Source: Microbacterium sp.
GTDB taxonomy: Bacteria; Actinomycetota; Actinomycetes; Actinomycetales; Microbacteriaceae
Reading direction: 5' to 3'
Length of the DNA: 64,000 nt
Assembly: GCF_031180975.1 (NCBI RefSeq)
Contig: NZ_JAPSLI010000001.1
Coordinates: forward strand, 527,197-591,196
In this document: in pieces, positions 34,107-41,998 of the stretch
Layout: every line of letters begins with the position of its first letter
How positions within the stretch are numbered: the first letter of the stretch is position 1
Notes under the pieces: model-generated
The model's input: only the letters and a program-made list of their open reading frames with translations
Databases searched by the model: none
What the model was told of the DNA's origin: nothing
Made by a program: the position numbers and the translations under genes

Positions 34107-35651
34107 CTACTTGACCAGCGGGAACAGGATCGTCTCGCGGATGCCGAGGCCGGTGATCGCCATGAGCAGACGGTCGATGCCCATGCCCATGCCGCCCGAC
34201 GGCGGCATCCCGTGCTCCAGCGCGCGCAGGAACTCCTCGTCGACGCGCATCGCCTCGACGTCGCCCTTCGCGGCGAGCTTCGCCTGCTCGACGAACCGCT
34301 CGCGCTGGATGACCGGGTCGACGAGCTCGGAGTACCCGGTGGCGAGCTCGAAACCGCGCACGTACAGGTCCCACTTCTCCACCACCCCGTCGATGGAGCG
34401 GTGGTCGCGCACCAGCGGGGACGTGTCGACCGGGAAGTCCATCACGAACGTGGGGCGCACCAGGTCGCCCTTCACGAAGTGCTCCCACAGTTCCTCGACG
34501 AGCTTGCCGTGCGTCGCGTGCGGCGGCACCTCCACGCCGTTCGCCTCGGCGAACGCGATGAGGTCCTCCACGGCATCCTGCGGCGTGACGGTGCGTCCGG
34601 ACGCCTCGGACAGCGAGTCGTACATCGAGATGCGGTCCCATTCCCCGCCGAGGTCGTACTCGGTGCCGTCGGCCCAGGTGACCGTGGTGGAGCCGGCGAC
34701 GGCGATCGCCGCGTTCTGCACCAGCTCCTGGGTCAGTTCCGCCATCTGGTGGTAGTCGCCGTACGCCTGGTAGGCCTCGAGCATCGCGAACTCGGGGCTG
34801 TGCGTGGAGTCGGCGCCCTCGTTGCGGAAGTTGCGGTTGATCTCGAACACCCGCTCGATGCCGCCCACCACGGCGCGCTTCAGGTACAGCTCGGGCGCGA
34901 TGCGCAGGTACAGCTCGGTGTCGAACGCATTCGAGTGGGTGATGAACGGGCGTGCCGACGCCCCGCCGTGCTGCACCTGCAGCATCGGGGTCTCCACCTC
35001 GAGGTAGTCGTGCGCGGTGAACGTCGCGCGCAGGCTGGCGTTCACGGCCGCGCGGGCGCGCACCGTGGTGCGGGCCTGCTCGCGCACGATCAGGTCGAGG
35101 AAGCGGCTGCGCACGCGCGTCTCCTCGCTCAGCTCGGCGTACACGTTCGGCAGCGGCAGGATCGCCTTCGCGGCGATCCGCCAGTCGTCGGCCATGATCG
35201 ACAACTCGCCGCGGCGGCTGGAGATCACCTCGCCGTGCACGAACACGTGGTCGCCGAGGTCGACGAGCTCCTTCCACGCGGCGAGGGACTCCTCACCGAC
35301 GTTGGCCAGCGACACCATCGCCTGGATGCGCGAACCGTCGCCGGCCTGCAGGGTGGCGAAGCACAGCTTGCCGGTGTTGCGGCTGAACACCACCCGCCCG
35401 GCGACACCGACGATCTCGCCGGTCTCCGCGCCCGCTTCGAGGTCGCCGTACTTCTCCCGCAGCGCGGGGATGCCGTGGGTGACCGGCACACCGACCGGGA
35501 ACGCGCCGCCACCGGCATCCGTCCTGGTCGCGATGAGCTTCTCGCGCTTCGCCAGCCGCACCGCCTTCTGCTCGAAGACGTCCTCCTCGGCGGAGGCGGA
35601 GGGCGTCGAAGGGTCGGCGGGGGCGGCGGTCTGCGCAGGCGCGTCAGTCAT
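34107..35651 (-). CDS. lysS: Lysine--tRNA ligase (class II)
   Basis: 514 residues. An OB-fold anticodon-binding domain (about 75-190: VGVAGRVVFSRNTGKLCFATLQ) is followed by the class II core with motif 1 around DLIVREQARTTVRARAAVNASLR, motif 2 in FEINRNFRNEGADSTHSPEF and motif 3 in GMGMGIDRLLMAITG. It charges tRNA-Lys. The N-terminal 40 residues (Ala/Pro/Ser/Glu) are disordered, as in many actinobacterial LysS. ATG 35651 is preferred because GAGGAG lies about 9 nt upstream; the ORF extends 17 codons further without a ribosome site. Confidence 0.95.
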   Translation of the reverse strand: MTDAPAQTAAPADPSTPSASAEEDVFEQKAVRLAKREKLIATRTDAGGGAFPVGVPVTHGIPALREKYGDLEAGAETGEIVGVAGRVVFSRNTGKLCFATLQAGDGSRIQAMVSLANVGEESLAAWKELVDLGDHVFVHGEVISSRRGELSIMADDWRIAAKAILPLPNVYAELSEETRVRSRFLDLIVREQARTTVRARAAVNASLRATFTAHDYLEVETPMLQVQHGGASARPFITHSNAFDTELYLRIAPELYLKRAVVGGIERVFEINRNFRNEGADSTHSPEFAMLEAYQAYGDYHQMAELTQELVQNAAIAVAGSTTVTWADGTEYDLGGEWDRISMYDSLSEASGRTVTPQDAVEDLIAFAEANGVEVPPHATHGKLVEELWEHFVKGDLVRPTFVMDFPVDTSPLVRDHRSIDGVVEKWDLYVRGFELATGYSELVDPVIQRERFVEQAKLAAKGDVEAMRVDEEFLRALEHGMPPSGGMGMGIDRLLMAITGLGIRETILFPLVK

Positions 35652-35714
35652 GAGTGGGGGCTCCTCGGAAGTCCCGTCCAGTCTACCGACCGCCGCTCCC
35701 ACGCCTGCGGCCGG

Positions 35715-36914
35715 TCACGGGGCGGCCAGGGCCTCGGTCGGCGAGAGGCGGGCGGCGCGCGCGGCCGGGTATAGGCCGGCGACGATACCCACCAGCACGG
35801 TGGCGGCCAGGCCCCCGGCCGACGCCCACCACGGCACGAAGGTGGGCCACGTCTGCAGCAGCGCATACCCCGTGGTGGCCGCGACGCCGATCACGACACC
35901 GGCCGCCCCGCCGACGAGCGCGAGCAGCGACGACTCGGTCAGGAACTGCGCGCGGATGTGCCCGCGGGTGGCTCCCAACGCCCGGCGCAGACCGATCTCG
36001 GCGCGCCGCTCGATCACCGAGATCACCATCGTGTTCGCGACTCCGACGCCGCCGACGAGCAGGGCGACAGCACCGAGCCCGACGAGCAGGCCGGTGAACG
36101 CCTGATCCGCCGCGGCGCTCGCGGCGAGAGCATCGGACGGCCGGGAGACCTGCACCTCGTTGGGCGCCTCCGGGTTCGCGGTCGCCGCGAGCACGGCCTG
36201 CACGTCGGTCACCGACGACTCGTCGGAGCGGGTGTACACGGTCGTGGCGTGCCCGTCGAAGCCGAGCAGCTGGGCGGCGATCTCCTTCCCGATCAGCGCC
36301 GAGGTGTCCAGCTCGGGGGCGAGCGCGATCGGGTTCAGGATGCCGCCGACCGTGAACCACTCTCCGCCGATGCGCACCTGGATGTCCGCGCCCGCCTGCT
36401 CGATCCCGAGCAGGCGGGCCGTGGTGGCGCCGAGCACGACGACCGGATAGCGGGCGGTCGCGGCGTTCAGCCAGCGCCCCTCGTCCATCGTCGCCCCGAT
36501 CGTCTCCAGCAGGTCGAGGTCTGCCGCACTCGTGCGGATGCCGCCGGACGCCTGCTCCGGGATGAGGTCGCTGCGGTACACCTTCGCGTCGACCGTGCCG
36601 ATCGCGGACACCGCCGTGACCGGCCCGATCCGTGCGATCATCTCGGTCGCCTCCTCCGGCAGCACCGCGTCGCCGCCGAACAGGTCGTCGCCGGGGCTGA
36701 CCGTGAGCAGGTCGGTGCCGAGCCGGTCGAGCTGACGGTCCAGCTCGGCGCGCCCCGAGGTGGAGATGCCCACCACCGCGATCATCGCGGCGATCCCGAT
36801 CGCGATGCCCAGAGCCGACAGGACGACCCTGGTGGGGCGGGTGCGCAGCCCCGCCCCACCGACCCGGAGGATGTCGCGCAGCCCGAGCCGCGCCGGCACC
36901 AGCTTCTCGTTCAT
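35715..36914 (-). CDS. MacB/FtsX-type ABC transporter permease
   Basis: 399 residues. The N-terminal membrane helix (TRVVLSALGIAIGIAAMIAVVGIS) and a periplasm-side MacB_PCD domain of about 230 residues are followed by three C-terminal helices (LLVGLGAVALLVGGVGVANTMV, LLALVGGAAGVVIGVAATTG, AATVLVGIVAGLYPAARAARL), the FtsX fold. RRAEIGLRRALGATRG is the coupling loop typical of MacB. Start ATG 36914 overlaps the ATPase stop (ATGA). With the ATPase and adaptor upstream it forms a tripartite-like exporter of the MacB type, as found for peptides or antibiotics; the substrate is unknown. Confidence 0.9.
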   Translation of the reverse strand: MNEKLVPARLGLRDILRVGGAGLRTRPTRVVLSALGIAIGIAAMIAVVGISTSGRAELDRQLDRLGTDLLTVSPGDDLFGGDAVLPEEATEMIARIGPVTAVSAIGTVDAKVYRSDLIPEQASGGIRTSAADLDLLETIGATMDEGRWLNAATARYPVVVLGATTARLLGIEQAGADIQVRIGGEWFTVGGILNPIALAPELDTSALIGKEIAAQLLGFDGHATTVYTRSDESSVTDVQAVLAATANPEAPNEVQVSRPSDALAASAAADQAFTGLLVGLGAVALLVGGVGVANTMVISVIERRAEIGLRRALGATRGHIRAQFLTESSLLALVGGAAGVVIGVAATTGYALLQTWPTFVPWWASAGGLAATVLVGIVAGLYPAARAARLSPTEALAAP

Positions 36915-37603
36915 TCGATGACCTTCCCGTCCTTGAGCCGGATGCGCCCCGGCGCCCGCGCGGCGATGTCGGCGTCGTGTGTGATGACGACGAGGGTGGT
37001 GCCCTCGGCGTGCAGCCCGGCCAGCAGCGCCATCACGCCCGCCCCCGATTTGGAGTCGAGGTTGCCGGTGGGCTCGTCGGCCAGCAGCAGCGAGGGCCGG
37101 GTGGCGATGGCCCGGGCGATCGCGACCCGCTGCCGCTCCCCGCCGGAGAGCTCGTGCGGCCGGTGGCGCACCCGGTGTCCGAGCCCGACCCGTTCGAGGG
37201 CCGCAGTGGCGCGGCGTCGGCGCTCGGCGAGTGGGATGCCCTGATACAGCATCCCCTCGGCGACGTTGTCGACCGCCGGCATGCCGGGTGAGAGGTGGAA
37301 CTGCTGAAAGATGAAGCCGACGTGCCGGGCGCGCAGCGCCGCCAGGGCGCGGTCGTCGAGCCGGGCGACGTCGTGCCCGTGGATGCGGATCTTGCCGGTG
37401 CTGGGCCGGTCGAGGGTGCCGATCAGCTGCAGCAGCGTGGACTTGCCCGACCCGGACGGGCCGACGATGGCGACGAACTCGCCGTCCGCGATGGTGAGCG
37501 TGGCCGCGTGCAGGGCGGTGAGCCCCGCATAGTCCTTGCTCACGCCGTCCAGCTCGACCGCGAGGCTCGCGCCGTCGCGTCCGGCATCCGTCACCGCGCT
37601 CAT
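36911..37603 (-). CDS. ABC transporter ATP-binding protein (MacB/LolD type)
   Basis: 230 residues. Walker A is GPSGSGKST, the Q-loop region FQQFHLSPG, the signature LSGGERQRVAIARA, Walker B LLLADEPTG and the switch His is in VVITHD. The length and ARHVGFIFQQF wording are typical of the MacB/LolD/FtsE group. Start and stop overlap its neighbours by 4 bp on both sides, so lipoprotein, adaptor, ATPase and permease are one translationally coupled operon. Confidence 0.93.
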   Translation of the reverse strand: MSAVTDAGRDGASLAVELDGVSKDYAGLTALHAATLTIADGEFVAIVGPSGSGKSTLLQLIGTLDRPSTGKIRIHGHDVARLDDRALAALRARHVGFIFQQFHLSPGMPAVDNVAEGMLYQGIPLAERRRRATAALERVGLGHRVRHRPHELSGGERQRVAIARAIATRPSLLLADEPTGNLDSKSGAGVMALLAGLHAEGTTLVVITHDADIAARAPGRIRLKDGKVIE

Positions 37604-38649
37604 TCCGGCACCACCACCCGGTCGCCCTCGGCGATGTCCTCGCCGCTGATCTCGACCAGTCCGCCGGCGAAGAGCCCGGTGTCCACCGCGACCAGGCGGG
37701 TCTTCTCGCCGTCGACGGCCTCCACCGCGTAGCCGCCTTCGGTGAGGGCGAGCAGCGCGGTGACGGGCACGACGAGCACCCCTTCGCGACGGTCAGCCTC
37801 GAAGGTCGCCTTGGCGGAGGACGAGGGCAGTGCGGCGACGGCGGCCTGGTCGTCCGGCGTGATCGTAACGCGGAGCACCGTCTTCTCCTCGCCCTCGACA
37901 TCGCCGTCCACGACCGTGGGCTGCGTGCCGGTGATCGTGCCCGTGAACGAGGTGCCGTCCGGCACGGTCACCGAGACCGCGGCCCCCGCCACGGCGAACC
38001 GGCTGTCGCCGAGGTCCAGGTCGACGGTGACGACGCGGGTGCTGCCGGCCACCACCACGAGGTCGCCGGCGTCGTCGCCCACGCGGGCCTCGTGCGCCGT
38101 GACGACGACGGGGCCGGCGGCGTAGTGCACCCGGGCCGGATCGACGGTGCCGGTCTGCTCGAGGCCCAGGCTCTTCTGCCACTTCTTCACCGCCGCAGCG
38201 GTGTTCCTGGTGTACTCCTCGTCCACGTCGAAGCCGGTGTACCCGAGCGCCGCGAGGTTCTCCTCGAACTGCTTCACGTCGGCGCCGGTCATGCCGGACT
38301 CCAGCGTCCGGTACGCGGGCAGGCCGCCGATGAGCAGCACGGTGGGCTGCTCGTCCACGCGATAGAGCTGCCCGCCGCGATCGACGGTGCTGCCGACGGC
38401 GGCGAGCCAAGTGACCCGTCCGCCGCCGGCCCGCAGCGTCGTCTCCTCGGCGTAACCGAGCCGTCCGCGCTCCTCGGTGCTGGCGACGAGGTCCTGCCGG
38501 GTGACCTCGGCGGTCGCCGGCGGCGGATCGTCGGCCTCGTCGTCGGCGGAGGCGAACCCGAACCCGGCGGCCGCGGCGATGGTGAGCGCGATGCCGCCGG
38601 CGCCCAGCAACGCCAGCGCGGCGAACAGGATCCGGCGCGATGTGCTCAT
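37600..38649 (-). CDS. HlyD-like periplasmic adaptor with peptidoglycan-binding domain
   Basis: 349 residues. One N-terminal membrane segment (ILFAALALLGAGGIALTIAAAAG) and an outside domain. After a lipoyl-like strand region (TLRAGGGRVTWLAAVGSTVDRG, LYRVDEQPTVLLIGGLPAYR) comes a PG_binding_1 domain: LESGMTGADVKQFEENLAAL, GYTGFD and the AVKKWQKSLGLEQTG helix (about 115-170). Beta-barrel and membrane-proximal domains follow (VTVDLDLGDSRFAVAGAAVSV and ADRREGVLVVPVTALL). This is the Gram-positive equivalent of a MacA-like adaptor. ATGA overlaps on both sides. Confidence 0.88.
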   Translation of the reverse strand: MSTSRRILFAALALLGAGGIALTIAAAAGFGFASADDEADDPPPATAEVTRQDLVASTEERGRLGYAEETTLRAGGGRVTWLAAVGSTVDRGGQLYRVDEQPTVLLIGGLPAYRTLESGMTGADVKQFEENLAALGYTGFDVDEEYTRNTAAAVKKWQKSLGLEQTGTVDPARVHYAAGPVVVTAHEARVGDDAGDLVVVAGSTRVVTVDLDLGDSRFAVAGAAVSVTVPDGTSFTGTITGTQPTVVDGDVEGEEKTVLRVTITPDDQAAVAALPSSSAKATFEADRREGVLVVPVTALLALTEGGYAVEAVDGEKTRLVAVDTGLFAGGLVEISGEDIAEGDRVVVPE

Positions 38650-39284
38650 GCCGTCACCCCCGCGGACTCCTTGGGCGCCCCGCCGGACGGCGCGCTCTCC
38701 GGCCCGTCCTCCGACGTTCCGGGCGCCGAGGGTGCACCGGGCAGCACCGGCATCTCGTCGCGGCACTTCTCCTGCGCCGCCTGGGCCTCCTCCGACATCG
38801 GATCGAATCCGGAGTCGCCGTCGATCTCGAAGCCGCCGCCCGGACCCGGGTCGGGGAACTCCTCGACCCCGTTGCGGCGCATGCACTCGGCGAACGCGCG
38901 CATCTTGGCCTGAGCCTCCGGGTCGAGCTTCGGCGGCTCTCCCCCGTTCGGCATGAACTCCTTGCAGGCCTGCATGGCCTCCTCCATCTCCTCGCGGTCC
39001 ACGCCCTCCGGGATGGTGACCGCGAAGGCGCCCTCGCTGACGTCCGGATCCTCGATGTCGATGCCGTGATCACGCATGCACTCGGCGAACTTCGCGCCGT
39101 CGCCGCCCTGGCCGCGGGCATCCGGCTCGCTGGTCGCGGGAGCGTCGTCGTCGAGGCTCGCGACCTTCTCGCCCTCCGCCGCGCATCCGGTGAGCATGAG
39201 CGCGGCGATCGCCAGCGCGCCCATCCCGCCGCGGATCGTCCTCGTGCGGGCGACGATCCTTTCGGCCGTTTTCGTGTGGACCAT
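38646..39284 (-). CDS. Lipoprotein of the MacB-like operon, two AECMR repeats
   Basis: 212 residues. Signal peptide with lipobox LTG-Cys, an acidic linker, then two copies of a short motif: KFAECMRDHGIDIEDPD and AFAECMRRNGVEEFPDP, each followed by a Gly/Phe segment and, later, a paired cysteine (QACKEFM and EKCRDEM). The pattern FAxCMRxxGxxxPDP occurs in actinobacterial lipoproteins next to MacB-type exporters, as I recall. ATG 39284 is supported by GGAAGGAGG upstream. First gene of the exporter operon, divergent from the response regulator gene. It could be a sensor or a substrate-handling partner. Confidence 0.8.
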   Translation of the reverse strand: MVHTKTAERIVARTRTIRGGMGALAIAALMLTGCAAEGEKVASLDDDAPATSEPDARGQGGDGAKFAECMRDHGIDIEDPDVSEGAFAVTIPEGVDREEMEEAMQACKEFMPNGGEPPKLDPEAQAKMRAFAECMRRNGVEEFPDPGPGGGFEIDGDSGFDPMSEEAQAAQEKCRDEMPVLPGAPSAPGTSEDGPESAPSGGAPKESAGVTA

Positions 39285-39327
39285 GGTGTCCTCCTTCCGG
39301 TCTGGTCCTCCCACGTCATCAGGCGCC

Positions 39328-39371
39328 GCGTTGCCCTGGCGTCACCGAAATCGGTAACGCGGAAGCAACGC
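39328..39371. promoter_or_regulatory. Nested palindrome between the exporter operon and the two-component system
   Basis: A core palindrome ACCGAAATCGGT (39344-39355) is extended by matching GCGT and ACGC arms (39339-39342 and 39357-39360). Further out, GCGTTGC (39328-39334) and GCAACGC (39365-39371) are placed exactly symmetrically about the same centre. It lies in the 108-bp divergent gap, 22 bp before the regulator ATG, and is a strong candidate operator for the adjacent response regulator. Confidence 0.5.
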
Positions 39372-39392
39372 CGAAGCGGCGAGAATCGGAGC

Positions 39393-40049
39393 ATGCGGAT
39401 CTTGATCGCGGAGGACGAGCGGATGCTGGCCGATGCGGTCGCCACCCGGCTGCGCGCCGCCGCGCACGCCGTGGACGTCGTCGGCGACGGGGCATCCGCT
39501 CTCGAGCACCTCGACGTGAACGACTACGACCTGCTCGTCCTCGACCGCGACCTGCCGATCGTGCACGGCGACGACGTGTGCCGTGCCCTCGCCGCCGAGG
39601 ACGAGCGGCCGCGGATCCTCATGCTCACCGCCTCCGGGACCGTCGAGGACCGTGTCCGCGGGCTGTCGCTGGGCGCCGACGACTACCTGCCCAAGCCGTT
39701 CGCCTTCGCCGAGCTGGAAGCGCGCGTCGCCGCGCTCGGTCGCCGGGCACGCGCGGCCGCGCCGCCGCTGCTCGAGCGCGCCGGCATCCGCGTCGACCCG
39801 CACCGACGCGAGGTGGTGCGCGACGGCCGCTACGTGCCGCTGTCGAAGAAGGAGTACGCCGTGCTGATGGAGCTGATCCTCGCCCGCGGCGGGTGGGTGT
39901 CGGCCGAGCAGCTGCTGGAGAAGGCGTGGGACGAGAACATCGACCCGTTCACCGGGGTGGTGCGGGTGACGATCCTGAAGCTGCGCCGCAAGCTCGGCGA
40001 CCCGCCGCTGATCGAGACCCAGCCCGGCGTGGGTTACCGGATCCCATGA
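39393..40049 (+). CDS. OmpR/PhoB-family response regulator
   Basis: 218 residues. The receiver domain has the acidic pair in LIAEDER, phospho-acceptor Asp51 in LLVLDRDLP, Thr79 in MLTAS and Lys101 in DYLPKPF. The C-terminal winged helix (about 125-218) contains VPLSKKEYAVLMELI, GGWVSAEQLLEKAWDE and VVRVTILKLRRKLGD with the GVGYRIP end. It pairs with the kinase gene that overlaps its stop by 4 bp. It is divergent from the MacB-like operon, which it probably controls; position is the only evidence for that. Confidence 0.95.
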   Translation: MRILIAEDERMLADAVATRLRAAAHAVDVVGDGASALEHLDVNDYDLLVLDRDLPIVHGDDVCRALAAEDERPRILMLTASGTVEDRVRGLSLGADDYLPKPFAFAELEARVAALGRRARAAAPPLLERAGIRVDPHRREVVRDGRYVPLSKKEYAVLMELILARGGWVSAEQLLEKAWDENIDPFTGVVRVTILKLRRKLGDPPLIETQPGVGYRIP

Positions 40050-41233
40050 AGCGCTTCCGGTTGACGCTGCGCACCCGGCTCACCCTCGTGTACGGGGCGC
40101 TGTTCGTCGCCGCGGGGCTCGTCGTGATCGCCCTGACCTGGCTGCTGATGCAGCAGCAGTTCCTCCTCGTCGGCCCCGCGTGGGACAGCGTGGGCCCGAT
40201 CCCGGCCGAGGAGCGCGCGGAACCGCTGCCGCAGGGCACCGGTGAGCCGGCGGACGTGGTCATCCGTGCGATCAGCGCGACGCAGGATCAGGCGCTCGCC
40301 GCCCTCGTCACCTGGGGCGTGATCGCGGTCGCGGTCGTCGGCGCGGTCGCGGTGTGGGTGTGCTGGCTGATGGCGGGACGGATGCTGCGCCCGCTCGCCA
40401 CCATCACGGCGACGGCGCGGCGGATCGCGGATGCCCCGGACGCCGACCGCCGGATGCACGAGCGCCTCAACCTGACCGGCCCCCACGACGAGGTGCGCGA
40501 GCTCGCCGACACGTTCGACGGCATGCTCGCCCGGCTCGACGCCGCCTTCGACGGGCAGCGCCGGTTCATCGCGAACGCGTCGCACGAGCTGCGCACCCCG
40601 CTGACCCTGAACCGGACGCTGATCGAAGTGGCATCCGATCAGCCCGGGGCGTCCGCCGAGGTGCGGCTGCTCGGCGCGACCCTGCTCGAGATCAACGCCC
40701 GCCACGAGCGCCTGATCGACGGGCTGCTCCTGCTCGCACGCTCCGAGCGCGAGCTGGGCGAGCGCCGGTTCGTCGACCTCGCGGATCTCGTCGAGCACGT
40801 CGCGGAGAGCACCGGCGACGCGGACGGCGCGGTGCGGGTCGAGACGGATGCCGCGGAGGCGCCGACGTCCGGAGACCCGGTGCTGTTGGAGCACCTGGTG
40901 CGCAACCTGCTGCAGAACGGCGTCCGGCACAACCTGCCGGAGGGCGGCTGGGTGCGGCTGGAGACCCGCACGGCTCCGGACGGACGGGCGATGCTCGTGG
41001 TGTCGAACTCAGGACCGGTGGTGCCAGAGTACGAGCTTCCCACCCTGTTCGAGCCGTTCCGCCGGCTGGACGGGGAGCGCACGGCCGGCGCGCCGGGCGT
41101 CGGGCTGGGGCTGTCGATCGTGCGCGCGATCGTGCAGGCGCACGGCGGCGAGGTCGCGCTCGCGTCCCGGCCCGAGGGCGGCCTCGTCGTGACGGTGACC
41201 CTGCCCGGCGAACGGTATGACCCCGCCGGATAG
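40046..41233 (+). CDS. Sensor histidine kinase (EnvZ/CpxA-like)
   Basis: 395 residues. Membrane helices at about 11-35 and 84-109 bracket a short extracytoplasmic loop of about 48 residues, followed by a HAMP linker (MAGRMLRPLATITATARRIA). HisKA has His180 in ASHELRTPL. HATPase_c shows the N box NLLQNGVRHN and G boxes GVGLGLSIV and GGEVAL. The small loop suggests sensing in or near the membrane, as in kinases for cell-envelope stress or antimicrobial peptides with a linked exporter. ATGA overlap with the regulator gene. Confidence 0.94.
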   Translation: MKRFRLTLRTRLTLVYGALFVAAGLVVIALTWLLMQQQFLLVGPAWDSVGPIPAEERAEPLPQGTGEPADVVIRAISATQDQALAALVTWGVIAVAVVGAVAVWVCWLMAGRMLRPLATITATARRIADAPDADRRMHERLNLTGPHDEVRELADTFDGMLARLDAAFDGQRRFIANASHELRTPLTLNRTLIEVASDQPGASAEVRLLGATLLEINARHERLIDGLLLLARSERELGERRFVDLADLVEHVAESTGDADGAVRVETDAAEAPTSGDPVLLEHLVRNLLQNGVRHNLPEGGWVRLETRTAPDGRAMLVVSNSGPVVPEYELPTLFEPFRRLDGERTAGAPGVGLGLSIVRAIVQAHGGEVALASRPEGGLVVTVTLPGERYDPAG

Positions 41234-41241
41234 CCTCGAAC

Positions 41242-41270
41242 GCGGAGGCCCTGGATCTGCACGCCTCCGC
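41242..41270. terminator. Possible bidirectional terminator hairpin
   Basis: GCGGAGGC (41242-41249) pairs perfectly with GCCTCCGC (41263-41270) around a 13-nt loop, in the 62-bp gap between convergent genes. No T run follows, so intrinsic termination is uncertain. Confidence 0.4.
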
Positions 41271-41295
41271 GGCTGGGCGCCCGCTGCCGGCGGAG

Positions 41296-41997
41296 TCAGA
41301 GCGCGGGCGGTGGACCGAGCGGATCCGAGGCGTCGCGCAGCGCCCGATCCACGCTCGACGACACCAGCGCCGACAGGTACCCGCCGGGGTTCTCCACACC
41401 GATCCCGCGCAGCAGCGACGTCGCCTGGCGGATGATCGACTGCGAGAACTCGGATGCCGTCGCGATCGCCTCCGCGTAGGCGGCGCGGTCCTCCTCCGCG
41501 ATCACCACCGGCTCGCACCCCATCTCGACGGCGAGCGCCTGCGCGATCGGCAGCACGGCCGCGGGCGCGGTCACACCGGCGAACGCCGCCTGCAGCTGGC
41601 GGAGGTCGACGGTGGTGCCGCTGAAGCTGATGGCGGGATGCACGGCCAGCGGGATGGCGCCGCGCTCGGCGGCGGGACGCAGCACATCGGTGCCGTAGGC
41701 GGCGTCGACGTGCATGACCAGCTGGCCGATCTGCCAGCCGCCGACCTCGGCGATCCCGCGCACCAGCCCGGGGATCTCGTCGTGCGGCACGGCGATCACC
41801 ACCAGCTCGCTGCGCCGCACCACCTCGGGCGCGTCGAGCACCGGGACGCCGGGCAGCACCGCGGCCGCGCGGTCGTCGTCGGATCCGCTGGTGATGCCTG
41901 TGATGGCATGCCCGGCGCCGGCAAGCGCGGCGCCGATCACCGGGCCGACCTTCCCGGCTCCGATGATGCCGACGCCGAGGCGGCCCGGCGCGGCCAT
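41296..41997 (-). CDS. DUF2520 domain protein with Rossmann-type NAD(P)-binding domain
   Basis: 233 residues. The N-terminal nucleotide fold has GVGIIGAGKVGPVIGAALAGAGH, LVVIAVPHDEIPGL and LVMHVDAAYG. The C-terminal helical domain opens with PLAVHPAISFSG, the DUF2520 hallmark, and ends with SIIRQATSLLRGIGVENPGGYLSAL. These predicted short dehydrogenases often sit beside folate and pantothenate genes. Here the gene is the last of the folate-linked run, 1 bp after the large PH-domain gene. Substrate unknown. Confidence 0.85.
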   Translation of the reverse strand: MAAPGRLGVGIIGAGKVGPVIGAALAGAGHAITGITSGSDDDRAAAVLPGVPVLDAPEVVRRSELVVIAVPHDEIPGLVRGIAEVGGWQIGQLVMHVDAAYGTDVLRPAAERGAIPLAVHPAISFSGTTVDLRQLQAAFAGVTAPAAVLPIAQALAVEMGCEPVVIAEEDRAAYAEAIATASEFSQSIIRQATSLLRGIGVENPGGYLSALVSSSVDRALRDASDPLGPPPAL

Positions 41998-41998
41998 G

